A program made the position numbers and the translations under genes. This document shows, piece by piece, positions 9,157-17,853 of a stretch of DNA of 36,646 nucleotides. The stretch's first letter is position 1. The number at the start of each line of letters is the position of its first letter. The stretch is from an uncultured Coriobacteriaceae bacterium (GTDB taxonomy: Bacteria; Actinomycetota; Coriobacteriia; Coriobacteriales; Eggerthellaceae): the NCBI GenBank assembly GCA_900552585.1, contig USAB01000007.1:1-36646 (forward strand), given 5' to 3'. The notes beneath the pieces were generated by a model. It was given only the letters and a program-made list of their open reading frames with translations. It searched no databases and had not been told where the DNA came from.

Positions 9157-9189
9157 ATCCCCGTCCCCCCCTGGGGACGGGGATTTTTT
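9157..9189 (+). terminator. Rho-independent terminator of pgi
   Basis: A 12-bp GC-rich stem (ATCCCCGTCCCC at 9157-9168 with its complement at 9173-9184) with a short loop and a run of six T (9184-9189), about 30 bases after the pgi stop. A textbook intrinsic terminator. Confidence 0.92.
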
Positions 9190-9231
9190 GTCCGCGAGCG
9201 TGCCGACGGCGGAATCGCGCAACGCGAGCAA

Positions 9232-9678
9232 TCAGTGCTGCCGCGCGGCAATCGCCCGGCCGATAAGCGCGCCCAGCACGTAACCCAATGCGTCGAAACA
9301 CATGTCAAGGGCGTCGAATTCCCGTCCGGGAACGAACATCTTGTGTACTTGATCGCCCAGCGAGCAGGCAAAGCAGATGACGACAACCGCAGCCAGCACC
9401 TTATTGCGGGAAAGACGTTGCGCCTGCGGCAGGTTATATGCCGCCAAAGCCATGAGCAGACCTACCGGAAAGAACTCGACAGTATGGACTACTTTGCGCG
9501 CAACCCACGAGGCAAAACCGAGGGACCACCCGAATGCCGACGAAAGTGCCTGCGCCCATGGCGTGGAAAGCGCTGTGGTGTCGCGCGGCGTTTGCACCGT
9601 AAGCAGCCAGATGATCACAAGCACCGCCGCAAGCAATACGCTGCTTGCAACAAAAACCCCGCGATGTTGCTTGACCAT
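9232..9678 (-). CDS. VanZ-like membrane protein
   Basis: 148 residues with four predicted membrane helices. The VanZ-like signature is visible: a KVVHTVEFFPVGLL helix, then DQVHKMFVPGREFDALDMCFDALGYVLGALIG (conserved Asp/His-x-x-F-x-x-x-R and the Asp in the last helix). VanZ-family proteins influence glycopeptide tolerance or envelope properties; the biochemical activity is not firmly known. The start at 9678 is the methionine just before KQHRG, preceded by GGGAAGGG; the preceding codons in frame do not look coding. Confidence 0.85.
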   Translation of the reverse strand: MVKQHRGVFVASSVLLAAVLVIIWLLTVQTPRDTTALSTPWAQALSSAFGWSLGFASWVARKVVHTVEFFPVGLLMALAAYNLPQAQRLSRNKVLAAVVVICFACSLGDQVHKMFVPGREFDALDMCFDALGYVLGALIGRAIAARQH

Positions 9679-9874
9679 GTGCCGGCCCTTCCCTTTTCCT
9701 GGTGCGATATCCTGCTCTAGCCGAATAGTATGGCCGAACGCAAAGCAATGCAGGCAAGACTGCGGAATAGGAACATAGCGGACGTCCGGCAAAAGCCGGC
9801 GCCGCATGACTGCGCAGCCGCGGGCGCGCTACCGTTCATGGCCAACACCGCAGGGCAACACGGCCACCCGGGTG

Positions 9875-11122
9875 CTAGCGGTCCGTGCGGAGCAGGGCGT
9901 CGACCAAGGCATTGTCTACCGGATCGGAGCTGCCCAGGGGCAGGCCGCACGCCTCGAAAAAGTGGCTGCCGGCGAATTGGCGTGCCCGGAAGGAATCGTG
10001 GGCGCCGTCGTCCAGATAGCGAATCCGGCTACGGCCGTCGGTCGTACCGCAGAAAAGCGCACCATGCCCCTTCACGTAGGAAAGGTATTCTTCCTCGTCG
10101 CTGTACAGCATGACCCCGGCCATATTCTCCAACTCATAGGCCACAGCATACGACCGCCAACGCAGGCCGCGCTGGCGTACGAAGCGGTCGAGCAAACCGG
10201 CCATGCGCGTTACGCGCCGCAAAGTATCGCGGGCATCTACCATGCGCGACCATTCGGGCACCTGTTGGCCCAGCTGCGCGAACACGAGCTTTGCCCGTTT
10301 GCGCTGGCCGTCGGCCAGCGGGGCCGCCGGCACCGTAAGCTTCATGGATCCATCGCGGAAGAGCTCGATTGCCGAATGCGCTTCGCCGGGCGAAAACGGC
10401 GGCGTGGTGCGCAGGATAAGCGAGTCGTGCGCATGCTGCACATGACATTCCATACCCTGGCGGTCGAAGCCCGCACGCATGGCATCTACGTTGTGCGACA
10501 CGTCTTCCCGCGTAGGTGCGTCGACCGCGCGCCCACCCATATGGAACAGATACAGGTCAAACAAGGGCAAGGGCACGTTTTCCGTTTGCGGGTAGTACAG
10601 GGTGCGCCGACAGAAATCCTCCACCTGGGCATGGCGTTTGTTCGCCCTGTCATAGAGCTCCACCAGTTCGCCGCCCGTTGCAGGTCCCGATGTGGACCCT
10701 TCGCGGATCTCCACAAGTCCGTCGGCAATGTAAGGCGGAAAGTCGCCTTCGCCCACCTGCACGACGATCACGCCCTGGGCATTGTCTGCAGGGTCGGCAA
10801 TGAAGCGTACGTCGAACGGGGGAACAGGCGATATGTGCCTGCGGCACATCTCTCCCAGGGTCTGACTGAAGTCGGTCTGCGGACGCGGGACGGGCACAAC
10901 GTCTTTCGTGTCGTCGGCGATGCCGATGACAAGCCAGCCGCCGCGCGAGTTGGCGAACGATGCCACGATCTTGGGAATCTTACGCCGCACCGAGGCATTG
11001 TTCTCGCGCTTGAATTCAAGCGCAAAGCCTTCGTCGAGCTCTTTGAGTTGGGCAAGGTCATCCCAGGCAACCTGCGCGAGCGGCTTGGGCGAACCGTCCT
11101 CCGCGCGAAACGGGCTGAACAT
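9875..11122 (-). CDS. AlbA_2 (Schlafen-type) domain protein
   Basis: A 415-residue soluble protein. Residues ~25-150 form the AlbA_2 putative nucleic-acid/ATP-binding domain, shown by DEGFALEFKRE, then KIVASFANSRGGWLVIGIADD and a later PPYI...REGS strand. The C-terminal ~260 residues are not recognised and lack the ATPase module of the common ATP-binding form. Family members include regulators and defence-associated proteins. The role here is unknown. The ATG at 11122 has AGGAGG 5 bases upstream. The large frame on the other strand across this gene is a shadow. Confidence 0.82.
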   Translation of the reverse strand: MFSPFRAEDGSPKPLAQVAWDDLAQLKELDEGFALEFKRENNASVRRKIPKIVASFANSRGGWLVIGIADDTKDVVPVPRPQTDFSQTLGEMCRRHISPVPPFDVRFIADPADNAQGVIVVQVGEGDFPPYIADGLVEIREGSTSGPATGGELVELYDRANKRHAQVEDFCRRTLYYPQTENVPLPLFDLYLFHMGGRAVDAPTREDVSHNVDAMRAGFDRQGMECHVQHAHDSLILRTTPPFSPGEAHSAIELFRDGSMKLTVPAAPLADGQRKRAKLVFAQLGQQVPEWSRMVDARDTLRRVTRMAGLLDRFVRQRGLRWRSYAVAYELENMAGVMLYSDEEEYLSYVKGHGALFCGTTDGRSRIRYLDDGAHDSFRARQFAGSHFFEACGLPLGSSDPVDNALVDALLRTDR

Positions 11123-11460
11123 GACTGCCTCCTGGTTGCGTCGTTCATGGAGCAGGGTACGCCTGCCTTATTCCTTCATCGTACCCGCTAGCTGGATGGA
11201 GACGAGGGCCGTGAACAAGATTTTTCATTCGAACCCTGACATGAACACTGCCCCTCTTGCGTTTTATGCTCCGATGCTCATGCCGCCTCCTGCAAGCACC
11301 TGTTCAAATGTATGAGACTTCCCAAACGCCTTTTCGCGCATAGAGCATCCACAGCACCCGCAAACACGCGATAAACGTTTGTGCACTTAGCCATGAACCA
11401 ATCATCTATAAGACTGCAGCTCAGGCCGCAATCAAGCTTGGGTTTATTCAGCTCCTTTAC
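11123..11460. other. Intergenic region before the IS remnant
   Basis: About 340 bases with lower GC than the flanking genes and no convincing coding frame, promoter or hairpin. It separates the AlbA_2 gene from the decayed transposase and probably marks the edge of a rearranged segment. Confidence 0.4.
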
Positions 11461-11474
11461 GAGCCCCGCGCCGC

Positions 11475-11790
11475 AGCCCCTTCCCAGGTTCGCCAACGGC
11501 ACCGTCAACCTGCAGGAGCTCATCAGGTCGATGGCCGAGATGCTCGCCAACGAGATCATGAGCGCCGAGGCCGACCAGCTCTTCGACGCCCGCACCGGGC
11601 TCAAGCGCGCCATCTCGGAGGTCTTCCAGGGCTCCGCGCGGCAGAGGTGCGTGGCCCACCTGATCAGGAACTGCGCCCGCGAGGCGGGGCGCGGTGATGT
11701 GAGACCGGGACGGGGCCCGATCCCAGGTTCCGGGCCGGGCCGCATCGTTCGGCCGAAGCGCCCTTACACCAACTTTCTCGACGCTACCGG
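11475..11790 (+). pseudogene. IS256-family transposase remnant
   Basis: A short fragment joins two non-adjacent parts of a Mutator/IS256 transposase. N-terminal-like sequence (LQELIRSMAEMLANEIMSAEADQL) runs straight into a central-domain motif (ARTGLKRAISEVFQGSARQRCVAHLIRN, the conserved R-C-x-x-H-x-x-R-N region). Roughly 100 or more residues, including the catalytic Asp positions, are missing between them, and the frame then loses similarity. A TTACACCAACTTTC stretch (about 11763-11776) resembles the terminal region of such elements. It cannot transpose. It lies at the distal edge of the capsule locus. Coordinates are approximate. Confidence 0.8.
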
Positions 11791-11945
11791 CAGCCTCGCG
11801 ATGAGGGCATGTTTCCTCCCCTGGGTCGGGGAACGCGGAATTGCGCTCCTGCCCAGAGGCGGAAAACGAGTTATTTTGGACGTGTCCTAAGGGCGAGCGG
11901 CGGCCACGACGAAAGAGGGCCTTTTGACGATTGTCACCCCCAGTA

Positions 11946-11961
11946 GTTAACGACCGTTAAC
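11946..11961. repeat. Short perfect dyad
   Basis: GTTAACG-AC-CGTTAAC is a perfect 7-bp inverted repeat between the IS remnant and the capsule terminator. It could be a regulator site or an insertion relic. No gene start is nearby to decide. Confidence 0.4.
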
Positions 11962-11993
11962 CAGCAGCGAATAATCCGCCCAAAGACCAAGAA

Positions 11994-12022
11994 ACCCTGC
12001 AACTCGGTTTGAGTTGCAGGGT
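11994..12022 (-). terminator. Leftward terminator closing the capsule locus
   Basis: A 12-bp perfect stem (ACCCTGCAACTC with its complement) and a 5-base loop. On the minus strand the stem is followed by TTCTTGGTCTTT, while the plus-strand side has no T run. The orientation fits termination of the leftward polysaccharide operon, whose last recognisable coding remnants end near 12060. Confidence 0.75.
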
Positions 12023-12059
12023 AGGAACGACAGAAGTGGAGCGGGTCGGATTCGCCCAG

Positions 12060-12532
12060 TTATATAGTCTTCAGTCTCTTGATTGCATTTGCGGTCAGCC
12101 ACGACCATATCGCACTCGGCCTTGAACTTGGCCGAACCGCGAGCGACCTCGCTGCCGAGGCACTTAACAGCGGTCTGCCTTTGTCAATAACTCCCAGGCA
12201 ACCTCCATTGTGACGGCTCGCCCAACCCGCGTGATCCGAAAGCTGAGCAGCATGCGGAGTCATTCTCTTTTGTCGATTAGCCGCATCAGTCAGCAGCTTG
12301 GAGCATACTGTCTTGTCGTCATTTTCGACATCGCACCAAGCTTCTTCTTGAACGCGCAAACGCTGAGGCACTTGCCGCAGCAAATACATCGCGCCTGATC
12401 TATCTGCGGATACAGAAACCCGTAGTGATCCGGCTCCATGGCTATAGCGTCGCAGGGACATGCAGCATAGCAGGCACTACAACCGCAACATTCGGAGTCA
12501 TCAGAATGAAGATCCGGAATATATCTCTCCAA
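12060..12532 (-). pseudogene. Decayed ferredoxin / F420-dehydrogenase beta-like gene
   Basis: The first ~65 residues (TTG start at 12532, AGGAGG 10 bases upstream) form a double [4Fe-4S] ferredoxin domain: CCGCSACYAACPCDAI and CICCGKCLSVCAF, with GFLYPQID between. This matches the N-terminal domain of CoF420 hydrogenase/dehydrogenase beta-type proteins in glycan loci. The original frame stops at 12290. Continuing in another frame gives DDKTVCSKLLTDAANRQK, resembling the next family segment (usually VYAAK...IRxKS), so a frameshift near 12350 is likely. Further left, coding-like pieces switch frame again (MEVAWELLTKAD, then CLGSEVARGSAKFKAE) and are unidentified. It is probably non-functional beyond the ferredoxin part. 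Confidence 0.65.
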
Positions 12533-12563
12533 TAGCCTCTAACCCTCCTTTGAGATTAACCCA

Positions 12564-13487
12564 TCATTTTCTAAGAAGACCATAGAGCCGCATTCTTACC
12601 AGAATACGGAGAACTAAATCCTTGGGCGACGCGCAAAACCGGGAAATGTCCTTTTCCCTTTTGGCGAGCTCGACCATAGCCCTCGCATACACATTAGGAT
12701 ACCGCTTCTTGTTCTCACCCCTCGAAGCAGAAAGAATGACGCTACAGCAGGCGCGTGCAGTAAGCGGCACAGTCTTTTTCGAGCTCAGGGAAAAGCCCCA
12801 AAACGAAATGCTCGAGCCTTCTGCAGTTATCGAAGACGATGGCGATTCTGGAGTCGAAGGCGCCGGTCACACTTCCCTCGCGCGCGATATAGCGATAGAG
12901 AGGTTCACCAAGGAAGGCAGCCGAGCTTGATGCAGCTAGAACCTCCGCCGTCCACAGGACGTCTTCGTTAATCACACCCTCCTCGAATCTGATGCCGTTA
13001 TCGATGAGCAATTGCCTTGGCACAAGCTTCGAGTAGGGGCCCGTAGAGACCCCCCCCCGAGCCACTCGCCGATAGCCGCATCATTCGTCACAATGTGCTG
13101 CTTGCAAGTAAAAAGATCATGCTACGAACCGTCGGGCAGCACACGGCGTATTGCGCAGACCGCAACCCCGTTGGCCGAAGGAAGACCCCTAACCATCTTC
13201 TCGATTGCCTTCGGGTCCTGCTCGTCATCACTATCCCAGAAGAGCACATAATCGCCAGTCGCCGCATCAAGACCAACATTGCGCGCTGAAGACGCGCCCC
13301 CGTTCGTCTTGCGCACGAATCTGCGTTTTTTGGGGTCGACCGAACACCACTTAGAACACAACGCTGCCGACCCATCAACGGACCCGTCATCGACGAGCAC
13401 CCATTCGGCGTTGGAGTACGTCTGCCCCTCAAATGAGCGGAACGACACGGGCAGCCATTTCTCGGCGTTGTAGACCAGCACAATCAA
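12564..13487 (-). pseudogene. GT2 glycosyltransferase, broken, with a G9 tract
   Basis: A family 2 glycosyltransferase of about 308 codons if repaired. The N-terminal part shows IVLVYNAEKW, VLVDDGSVDGS, NGGASSARNVG and the DxD-type metal site DSDDEQD. Three lesions are visible: an in-frame TAG at 13122-13124 (PDGS-stop-HDLFTCKQ, reading resumes in the same frame); a run of nine G on the coding strand (13050-13058), where 7 or 10 G would restore the frame; and a 1-base shift near 12742 after CTRLL. Downstream the acceptor-domain motif GPYSKLVPRQLL and INEDV are intact in shifted frame. The start is TTG at 13487 (GAAGG upstream), 20 bases beyond the F420-like stop. Likely inactive; slippage at G9 alone would not rescue it. 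Confidence 0.82.
13050..13058 (-). repeat. Homopolymer G9 inside the GT2 gene
   Basis: Nine consecutive G on the coding strand, next to W-L-G-G-G codons in the GT2 pseudogene. Nine is out of frame, while 7 or 10 would join the two halves. Tracts like this are typical slipped-strand mutation sites in surface-glycan genes. Confidence 0.9.
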
Positions 13488-13507
13488 AGAGACCTTCGGC
13501 TGATTCT

Positions 13508-14500
13508 TTATTTTCCCAGAACCCCCTTTACAGCTTTTTTTATTGCCCTTTTAGCCAGCCATTTCTTAGATGATGTCGAAGTTTCGCGTCGATACTCGTT
13601 CTCCAGCACGCCGATACCCTCCTCTTTCCAGCGCTCAAGCACGACATCGCGCGATTCGGGTCGCGGAGAAGGGTGCATGAGCTGATCGTTCCCGCGCACC
13701 GCCTCCTCCAGGGGGCGCTCGGCCCACGACGTCTCGCTCTTTATGCAGGGAATGAGCGCTTCCGCCTTCGCCGTGTTAGCGATGACGACGGAAATTCCTC
13801 GGCGGGCATCAAGACCCGAACCACCGACATCAATCCCCCAAAAGTCACCGATAGTGAAGTCACCAGGGCGTTCACCGCCGGCATAGGGGCACCTGTAACA
13901 ACTCTCACGGTACACATCCCCGACAAGAAAACGCTTGTAGTAATACGAAATCTCAGGCGAAAAAGGCACATCTTTTTTAACCCCAGCACGAAGAACCGTC
14001 GCACCACCACCACAGCCCCAGCCTTCACGCTTGTCGCGGAAGCGAAGCGAAAGCAGCCGATCTGAGAACTCTTCCCTCATGCAGTCAGCAAAGAATGCCT
14101 GGCTAGGCACCCCGTGGCAGATGATATCCACGGTAAGCAGCCCGTCCTGTGGACCATTGAGAAACGCGAGCAACCCATCCACCTGACATGGCGTCCCACT
14201 GAACAGGACCTCACGCCCTGCCCTGAGGTCGCGCCCGACGCTTGCAATTGCATCGCCCATATCGCTTTGAACGTATTTTGAGCCGCGCATCGCCGAAAGC
14301 TCGTCAAAATTCTCTGCCCGCACGCAGCCGACATGAAACCCATCATCGAAAGCATGACCATACACAACGCCACCGAGGTCGAACATCCTTCGCGCTAGGA
14401 CAGAAAAGACTCCACCCGACGATGAGAGCATGAGCTCATCGTCGTCGGAATCAATCGCAGCGAGACACGTCGTGCAAGATTGCGAAACGTTATCTGCCAT
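13508..14500 (-). CDS. CoF420 hydrogenase/dehydrogenase beta C-terminal-like protein
   Basis: 330 residues matching the central and C-terminal domains of the coenzyme F420 hydrogenase/dehydrogenase beta family, often found beside pyruvyl transferases in glycan loci. Motifs are LSSSGGVFSVLA, MRGSKYVQSDMG, VLFSGTPCQVDGLLAFL, DIICHGVPS, RFRDK and CYRCPYAGGERPGDFTIGDFWG. The usual N-terminal [4Fe-4S] ferredoxin domain is absent; a separate ferredoxin fragment lies downstream at 12532. Proposed role is a flavin/Fe-S redox enzyme acting on a sugar. The substrate is unknown. The ATG at 14500 overlaps the pyruvyl transferase end by 11 bases, so translation is probably coupled. The longer upstream frame is a shadow of that gene. 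Confidence 0.82.
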   Translation of the reverse strand: MADNVSQSCTTCLAAIDSDDDELMLSSSGGVFSVLARRMFDLGGVVYGHAFDDGFHVGCVRAENFDELSAMRGSKYVQSDMGDAIASVGRDLRAGREVLFSGTPCQVDGLLAFLNGPQDGLLTVDIICHGVPSQAFFADCMREEFSDRLLSLRFRDKREGWGCGGGATVLRAGVKKDVPFSPEISYYYKRFLVGDVYRESCYRCPYAGGERPGDFTIGDFWGIDVGGSGLDARRGISVVIANTAKAEALIPCIKSETSWAERPLEEAVRGNDQLMHPSPRPESRDVVLERWKEEGIGVLENEYRRETSTSSKKWLAKRAIKKAVKGVLGK

Positions 14501-15632
14501 TCTGCCCGACCTCAATACAAGTCCCGAACGCACCGTCAAGAAACGCCCTCGCCTCTTTCGCAAATCTCTCCTTGCACGCGTGTACCGCAGTCCAATCAAT
14601 TGTCGTATCGGCAATATCCATAGGATCGCGCCCATCAGCAGCTCGCCTGTCGGCGAGCGCAAAGTCCCCAAGCACATCTTTGAGACGTACCGAAAACTTA
14701 GGGGGATCGAATACGATCATCGGATGCTCGAACAGGAGCGAGAAGCAAGTGCCATGAAAAGAATCCGTCACCACGTAGGAGGCGTCGCGAAACAACGCGA
14801 CCCACTCTTCGGGCTTGGGAAGGCAAACGCCCTCCAGCCCCTCTGGCGGGCGTTTCAGGGGATTGAACGTCACGATGCGGGCGGCCAGCCCCTCGCGCTC
14901 AGCGAGATTTCGGGCAAACGCGCACATGTCAGGATTGTCGCTGAGCATGTAAACAAGCACATAACCGTCCGCTGCAGCGGGAACGCCCGCCGCGAGCTCG
15001 CGCCAAAGCTCGGGTCGGCAGAGCAGCACAGGGTCCTTGAGGGCCGTGCCGCCAATACCCATTCCTTCCAGAATCGCCACACTCGAGCTCTCGCGTACCG
15101 AAATTGCGTCGAATTGCGAAAGTAGCGGCTTTGTAAGCGCGATCTCCTCGGCGCTCAGGTCGGGACGCCCGAAGCTCGCCGAGAAGGCAATCTTCTTGTA
15201 ATTCCCAGGTACATTCTTGAGGAAATACACGGGGTCAATGCCATAGTTGCACTCGATGTTCCACGTTTGATCGCTGCCCACACAATACACGGCGTTCTGG
15301 TCAAGCCCTTCGCCGTGAGCAAGATACGGTGCTGACGAGCACAGCTCAAGTTCGCGCTCGACAAAGGAGCGAAACAGCCTCGACGACTTACGCCTAACCG
15401 GCGCATTCGCGACGAGACGAGCGAGCTTCTCAGGCGCGCTTCGACTGGTGTTGCCCATGTACGACTTTATCCAGCCTTTAGTTGTCCAATGCGGCCGGCA
15501 ATAGTCTATGAAAACAGGGCGGCCGTAATGTTCGAGGACATCGCGAGTTGCAACCGCCTGCAGCACGGTCCCATAGTTATGCGAGTCGATGATGGTCGAC
15601 ACGTAGATGGCTTGTTTCAGGGCTGGATTCAT
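14490..15632 (-). CDS. Polysaccharide pyruvyl transferase family protein
   Basis: About 380 residues of the pyruvyl transferase (CsaB/WcaK/EpsO) family, which puts ketal pyruvate on sugars and gives the polymer negative charge. Family signs are the N-terminal DSHNYGTVLQA, the central VGSDQTWN, AFSASFG, ISVRESSSV, then KDPVLLC and the C-terminal DSFHGTCFSLLF, carrying the conserved His-Gly. Cytosolic, acting on lipid-linked repeat units. It overlaps wzx by 4 bases (15629-15632) and the F420-like gene by 11. The donor is expected to be PEP, as known for the family; the acceptor sugar is unknown. Confidence 0.9.
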   Translation of the reverse strand: MNPALKQAIYVSTIIDSHNYGTVLQAVATRDVLEHYGRPVFIDYCRPHWTTKGWIKSYMGNTSRSAPEKLARLVANAPVRRKSSRLFRSFVERELELCSSAPYLAHGEGLDQNAVYCVGSDQTWNIECNYGIDPVYFLKNVPGNYKKIAFSASFGRPDLSAEEIALTKPLLSQFDAISVRESSSVAILEGMGIGGTALKDPVLLCRPELWRELAAGVPAAADGYVLVYMLSDNPDMCAFARNLAEREGLAARIVTFNPLKRPPEGLEGVCLPKPEEWVALFRDASYVVTDSFHGTCFSLLFEHPMIVFDPPKFSVRLKDVLGDFALADRRAADGRDPMDIADTTIDWTAVHACKERFAKEARAFLDGAFGTCIEVGQNGR

Positions 15633-17092
15633 CGATCTTTAAACTCCTTAACCTTTGTGACAATTCTTTTGCGGAATGCAACAGCCGCGACGACGGCGAT
15701 GCCGAATACGGCGTAACGGACAATAGGGTGCGGATAGAGAATCGGCAAGACAAGAGAGATCGTAGTGAAGACAAGGGCAAGCCCCCACACGGCGACTCCG
15801 TTGAGGACAGCAGAGCCAACCTCTGCACGAACGACCTTTTGAGAGAAAATGTAGTGCGCAGCGCCGAGCGCCACATAACACGCCAAGGTTGTATAGCCCG
15901 CAGCCCGATAACCAAATAAGGGGATAAACACCGCATTGAGGATAACGTTAAGCACTGCAGCGAGCACAGAGGCAACCGCGGCAAGGCCAGTCTTTTCGTA
16001 ATAAAACTCAATGTTTGAGCAGTACGAATACATGAACATGAAGAACACACTCGCGGCGATGACGGGAACAAGCGTCATTGCCTCGCTATACTCCCCGGGA
16101 GCCAGGATAGCGACGACTTCCGGGGCCAGGATATCAACAACGAGCACGCTCAAAGCCAAACCCCCGAGAACCGTGATGCTCGTCTTGCTGATTCTCCTGA
16201 GCTCTTTGGCGGCCAGAGCGCGGTAGAGCCATGGGACGACGGTCGAATTCAGGGAATTGGTGAGCAACGTCATGATCATTCCCGCCGAGTAGGCGATGCT
16301 GTAGATGCCTGCATCGGATGCGGTGCACATGTTCGCAATCATAATGCGGTCGCTGGAACTTAGTACCACTTGCGAAAGGTAGTGCGGAAGCAAGGGAATG
16401 TTAAACAGGAGGGTAAACTTCCAATACTCCCATTTAAATAGGCGCTTGCTGCGTTTAAGCATGCATCCACCGAGGACTATTGCAAAAGCCGCCTCGACAA
16501 GTACAAAAGACAGAACTCGAGCAAGAACTTTATCACTAGCCATCACAACAAATAGGATGCCTAGCGCGGGAACCGCAATAGAAAGAACCAGAGAAGCCGG
16601 GACGAGTTTCCGATACTCATAGTCGAATTTCATCCTAGACACCCAAATATCGTAGATGCCCTTAACAATTACTTCGACGAACAATAGGGATGCGAGCATA
16701 AGCGGCATGCCCGTAAGAGCCACGACGCTGTCAGACAAAATGTAGCAAAGCGCAATCCAAAGCACGCCAAGAGCAAGAACCAATCCAACTACAGAAGTCG
16801 TATAGCCCTCGCGATCGTCCTTGAAGCGCATCATACCGTTGTTGAAGCCGCCGTATGTAACACCAAGGGTAACCACATACATAGCGACCATTTCCCAGCT
16901 CTGGTAAACACTCACAGAACCATAGTCCGCAGTGCTCAGCAAGCGAGTAAAGATAGGGACCGTGATGAAAGAAAGCCCACGTTGCAGGAAACTGCACAGG
17001 GTTATCCAAAGAGTTGCCTTCTTAACCTTGGAAAGCCCGCCGTATCTCTCCTTCGCGCTCTTGGCCAATCTGTTTATCTTTACCGCCACCAA
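15629..17092 (-). CDS. wzx: Oligosaccharide flippase (Wzx)
   Basis: A 487-residue polytopic membrane protein with about 12-14 hydrophobic helices, of the polysaccharide transporter (MATE-like/MVF superfamily) type. The N-terminus shows WITLCSFLQRGLSFITVPIFTRLL, typical for Wzx, followed by DYGSVSVYQSW. It is expected to flip undecaprenyl-linked repeat units to the outer leaflet. The start is uncertain: TTG 17092 or GTG 17089, with only G-rich sequence upstream. It is separated from the acyltransferase stop by about 25 bases. Base composition is lower in GC than the conserved proximal genes, suggesting acquisition. Confidence 0.9.
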   Translation of the reverse strand: MVAVKINRLAKSAKERYGGLSKVKKATLWITLCSFLQRGLSFITVPIFTRLLSTADYGSVSVYQSWEMVAMYVVTLGVTYGGFNNGMMRFKDDREGYTTSVVGLVLALGVLWIALCYILSDSVVALTGMPLMLASLLFVEVIVKGIYDIWVSRMKFDYEYRKLVPASLVLSIAVPALGILFVVMASDKVLARVLSFVLVEAAFAIVLGGCMLKRSKRLFKWEYWKFTLLFNIPLLPHYLSQVVLSSSDRIMIANMCTASDAGIYSIAYSAGMIMTLLTNSLNSTVVPWLYRALAAKELRRISKTSITVLGGLALSVLVVDILAPEVVAILAPGEYSEAMTLVPVIAASVFFMFMYSYCSNIEFYYEKTGLAAVASVLAAVLNVILNAVFIPLFGYRAAGYTTLACYVALGAAHYIFSQKVVRAEVGSAVLNGVAVWGLALVFTTISLVLPILYPHPIVRYAVFGIAVVAAVAFRKRIVTKVKEFKDR

Positions 17093-17117
17093 ACCACCGC
17101 TAACACCAAATGACTAA

Positions 17118-17852
17118 TCATCTAAGCATGCCCTCAAGGCGCTCGATGAAATCCTCATATGATTCAAACTCAGGCTTATGCTGCATAAACCGCTCGTAGC
17201 TCATGTCGCGAGTTCCGCGCAAGGCCATAGTCGCCTCGAAAGACGGGTCGCTGAGCACACCTGTATCCCTCGACTCGAACAACCAAAAGAATTCGCTGAA
17301 AATGCATTTCGGAGGAACCATCCCCTGCTTACCTTCAGGCGAGTTGCGCCGCCAGCAATCGTACAAATCAGCCGCCTCGGAGACTTGGGCGGCACGGCGC
17401 TTCTCCAAATAAGAGTCGATGTCGCACACCACGCGCTGCGGATTTCCTACTACGACGCAGTTGTCCGGCACGTCCTTGTTGATAAGCGAATTGGCGCCAA
17501 TCACAACGTTATCGCCGATGGTCACGCCCTTGAGGATGGTCGAGTTCATGCCGATGAAAACGTTGTTTCCGATCTTAACGCGTCCGGCGCTGCCGAGTAC
17601 ATCGCCATACATGCCCTTAAAGACGCTCCAGTCGTAGCCGTGCGTCAGGATGGTCACGCCCTCGGTAATCGAGACGTTGTTCCCGATCTCGATCATCCAA
17701 GGCCTAGTGCCGTCAATAACACAATGCTTTGGCGAATAGATGACAGAATTATCTCCAATCACCATTCCGAGAGAACGCAGGTAGGCAACGTAATCAGCTG
17801 AAGATGCTCTAGGCCCATCGATTATCCGCCTAGCCAGTTTTTTTAATTTCAT
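17118..17852 (-). CDS. Hexapeptide-repeat acyltransferase
   Basis: About 244 residues with a left-handed beta-helix: IGDNSVIYSPKHCVIDG, IEIGNNVSITEGVTILTHG, VKIGNNVFIGMNSTILKGVTIGDNVVIGANSLI, ending VVVGNPQRVV. This is the pattern of LbH O-acetyltransferases (WbbJ/MaT-like), which probably acetylate a sugar of the repeat using acetyl-CoA. A non-repeat C-terminal ~90 residues includes a YEDFIERLEG tail that may aid trimerisation. The start MKLKKLARR at 17852 is chosen because GGGAGGG lies 6-7 bases upstream; the 13 upstream in-frame codons look like leader. Confidence 0.88.
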   Translation of the reverse strand: MKLKKLARRIIDGPRASSADYVAYLRSLGMVIGDNSVIYSPKHCVIDGTRPWMIEIGNNVSITEGVTILTHGYDWSVFKGMYGDVLGSAGRVKIGNNVFIGMNSTILKGVTIGDNVVIGANSLINKDVPDNCVVVGNPQRVVCDIDSYLEKRRAAQVSEAADLYDCWRRNSPEGKQGMVPPKCIFSEFFWLFESRDTGVLSDPSFEATMALRGTRDMSYERFMQHKPEFESYEDFIERLEGMLR

Positions 17853-17853
17853 T

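Noticed and set aside
9806..11191. A 461-codon open frame on the plus strand
   Set aside because: It lies opposite the AlbA_2 gene, has no ribosome site or domain, and its His/Arg/Ala-rich composition is typical of an antisense shadow in GC-rich DNA.
12000..12060. Possible tRNA 3' end in GTGGAGCGGGTCGGATTCG
   Set aside because: No cloverleaf, acceptor stem or T-loop pairing could be built around it.
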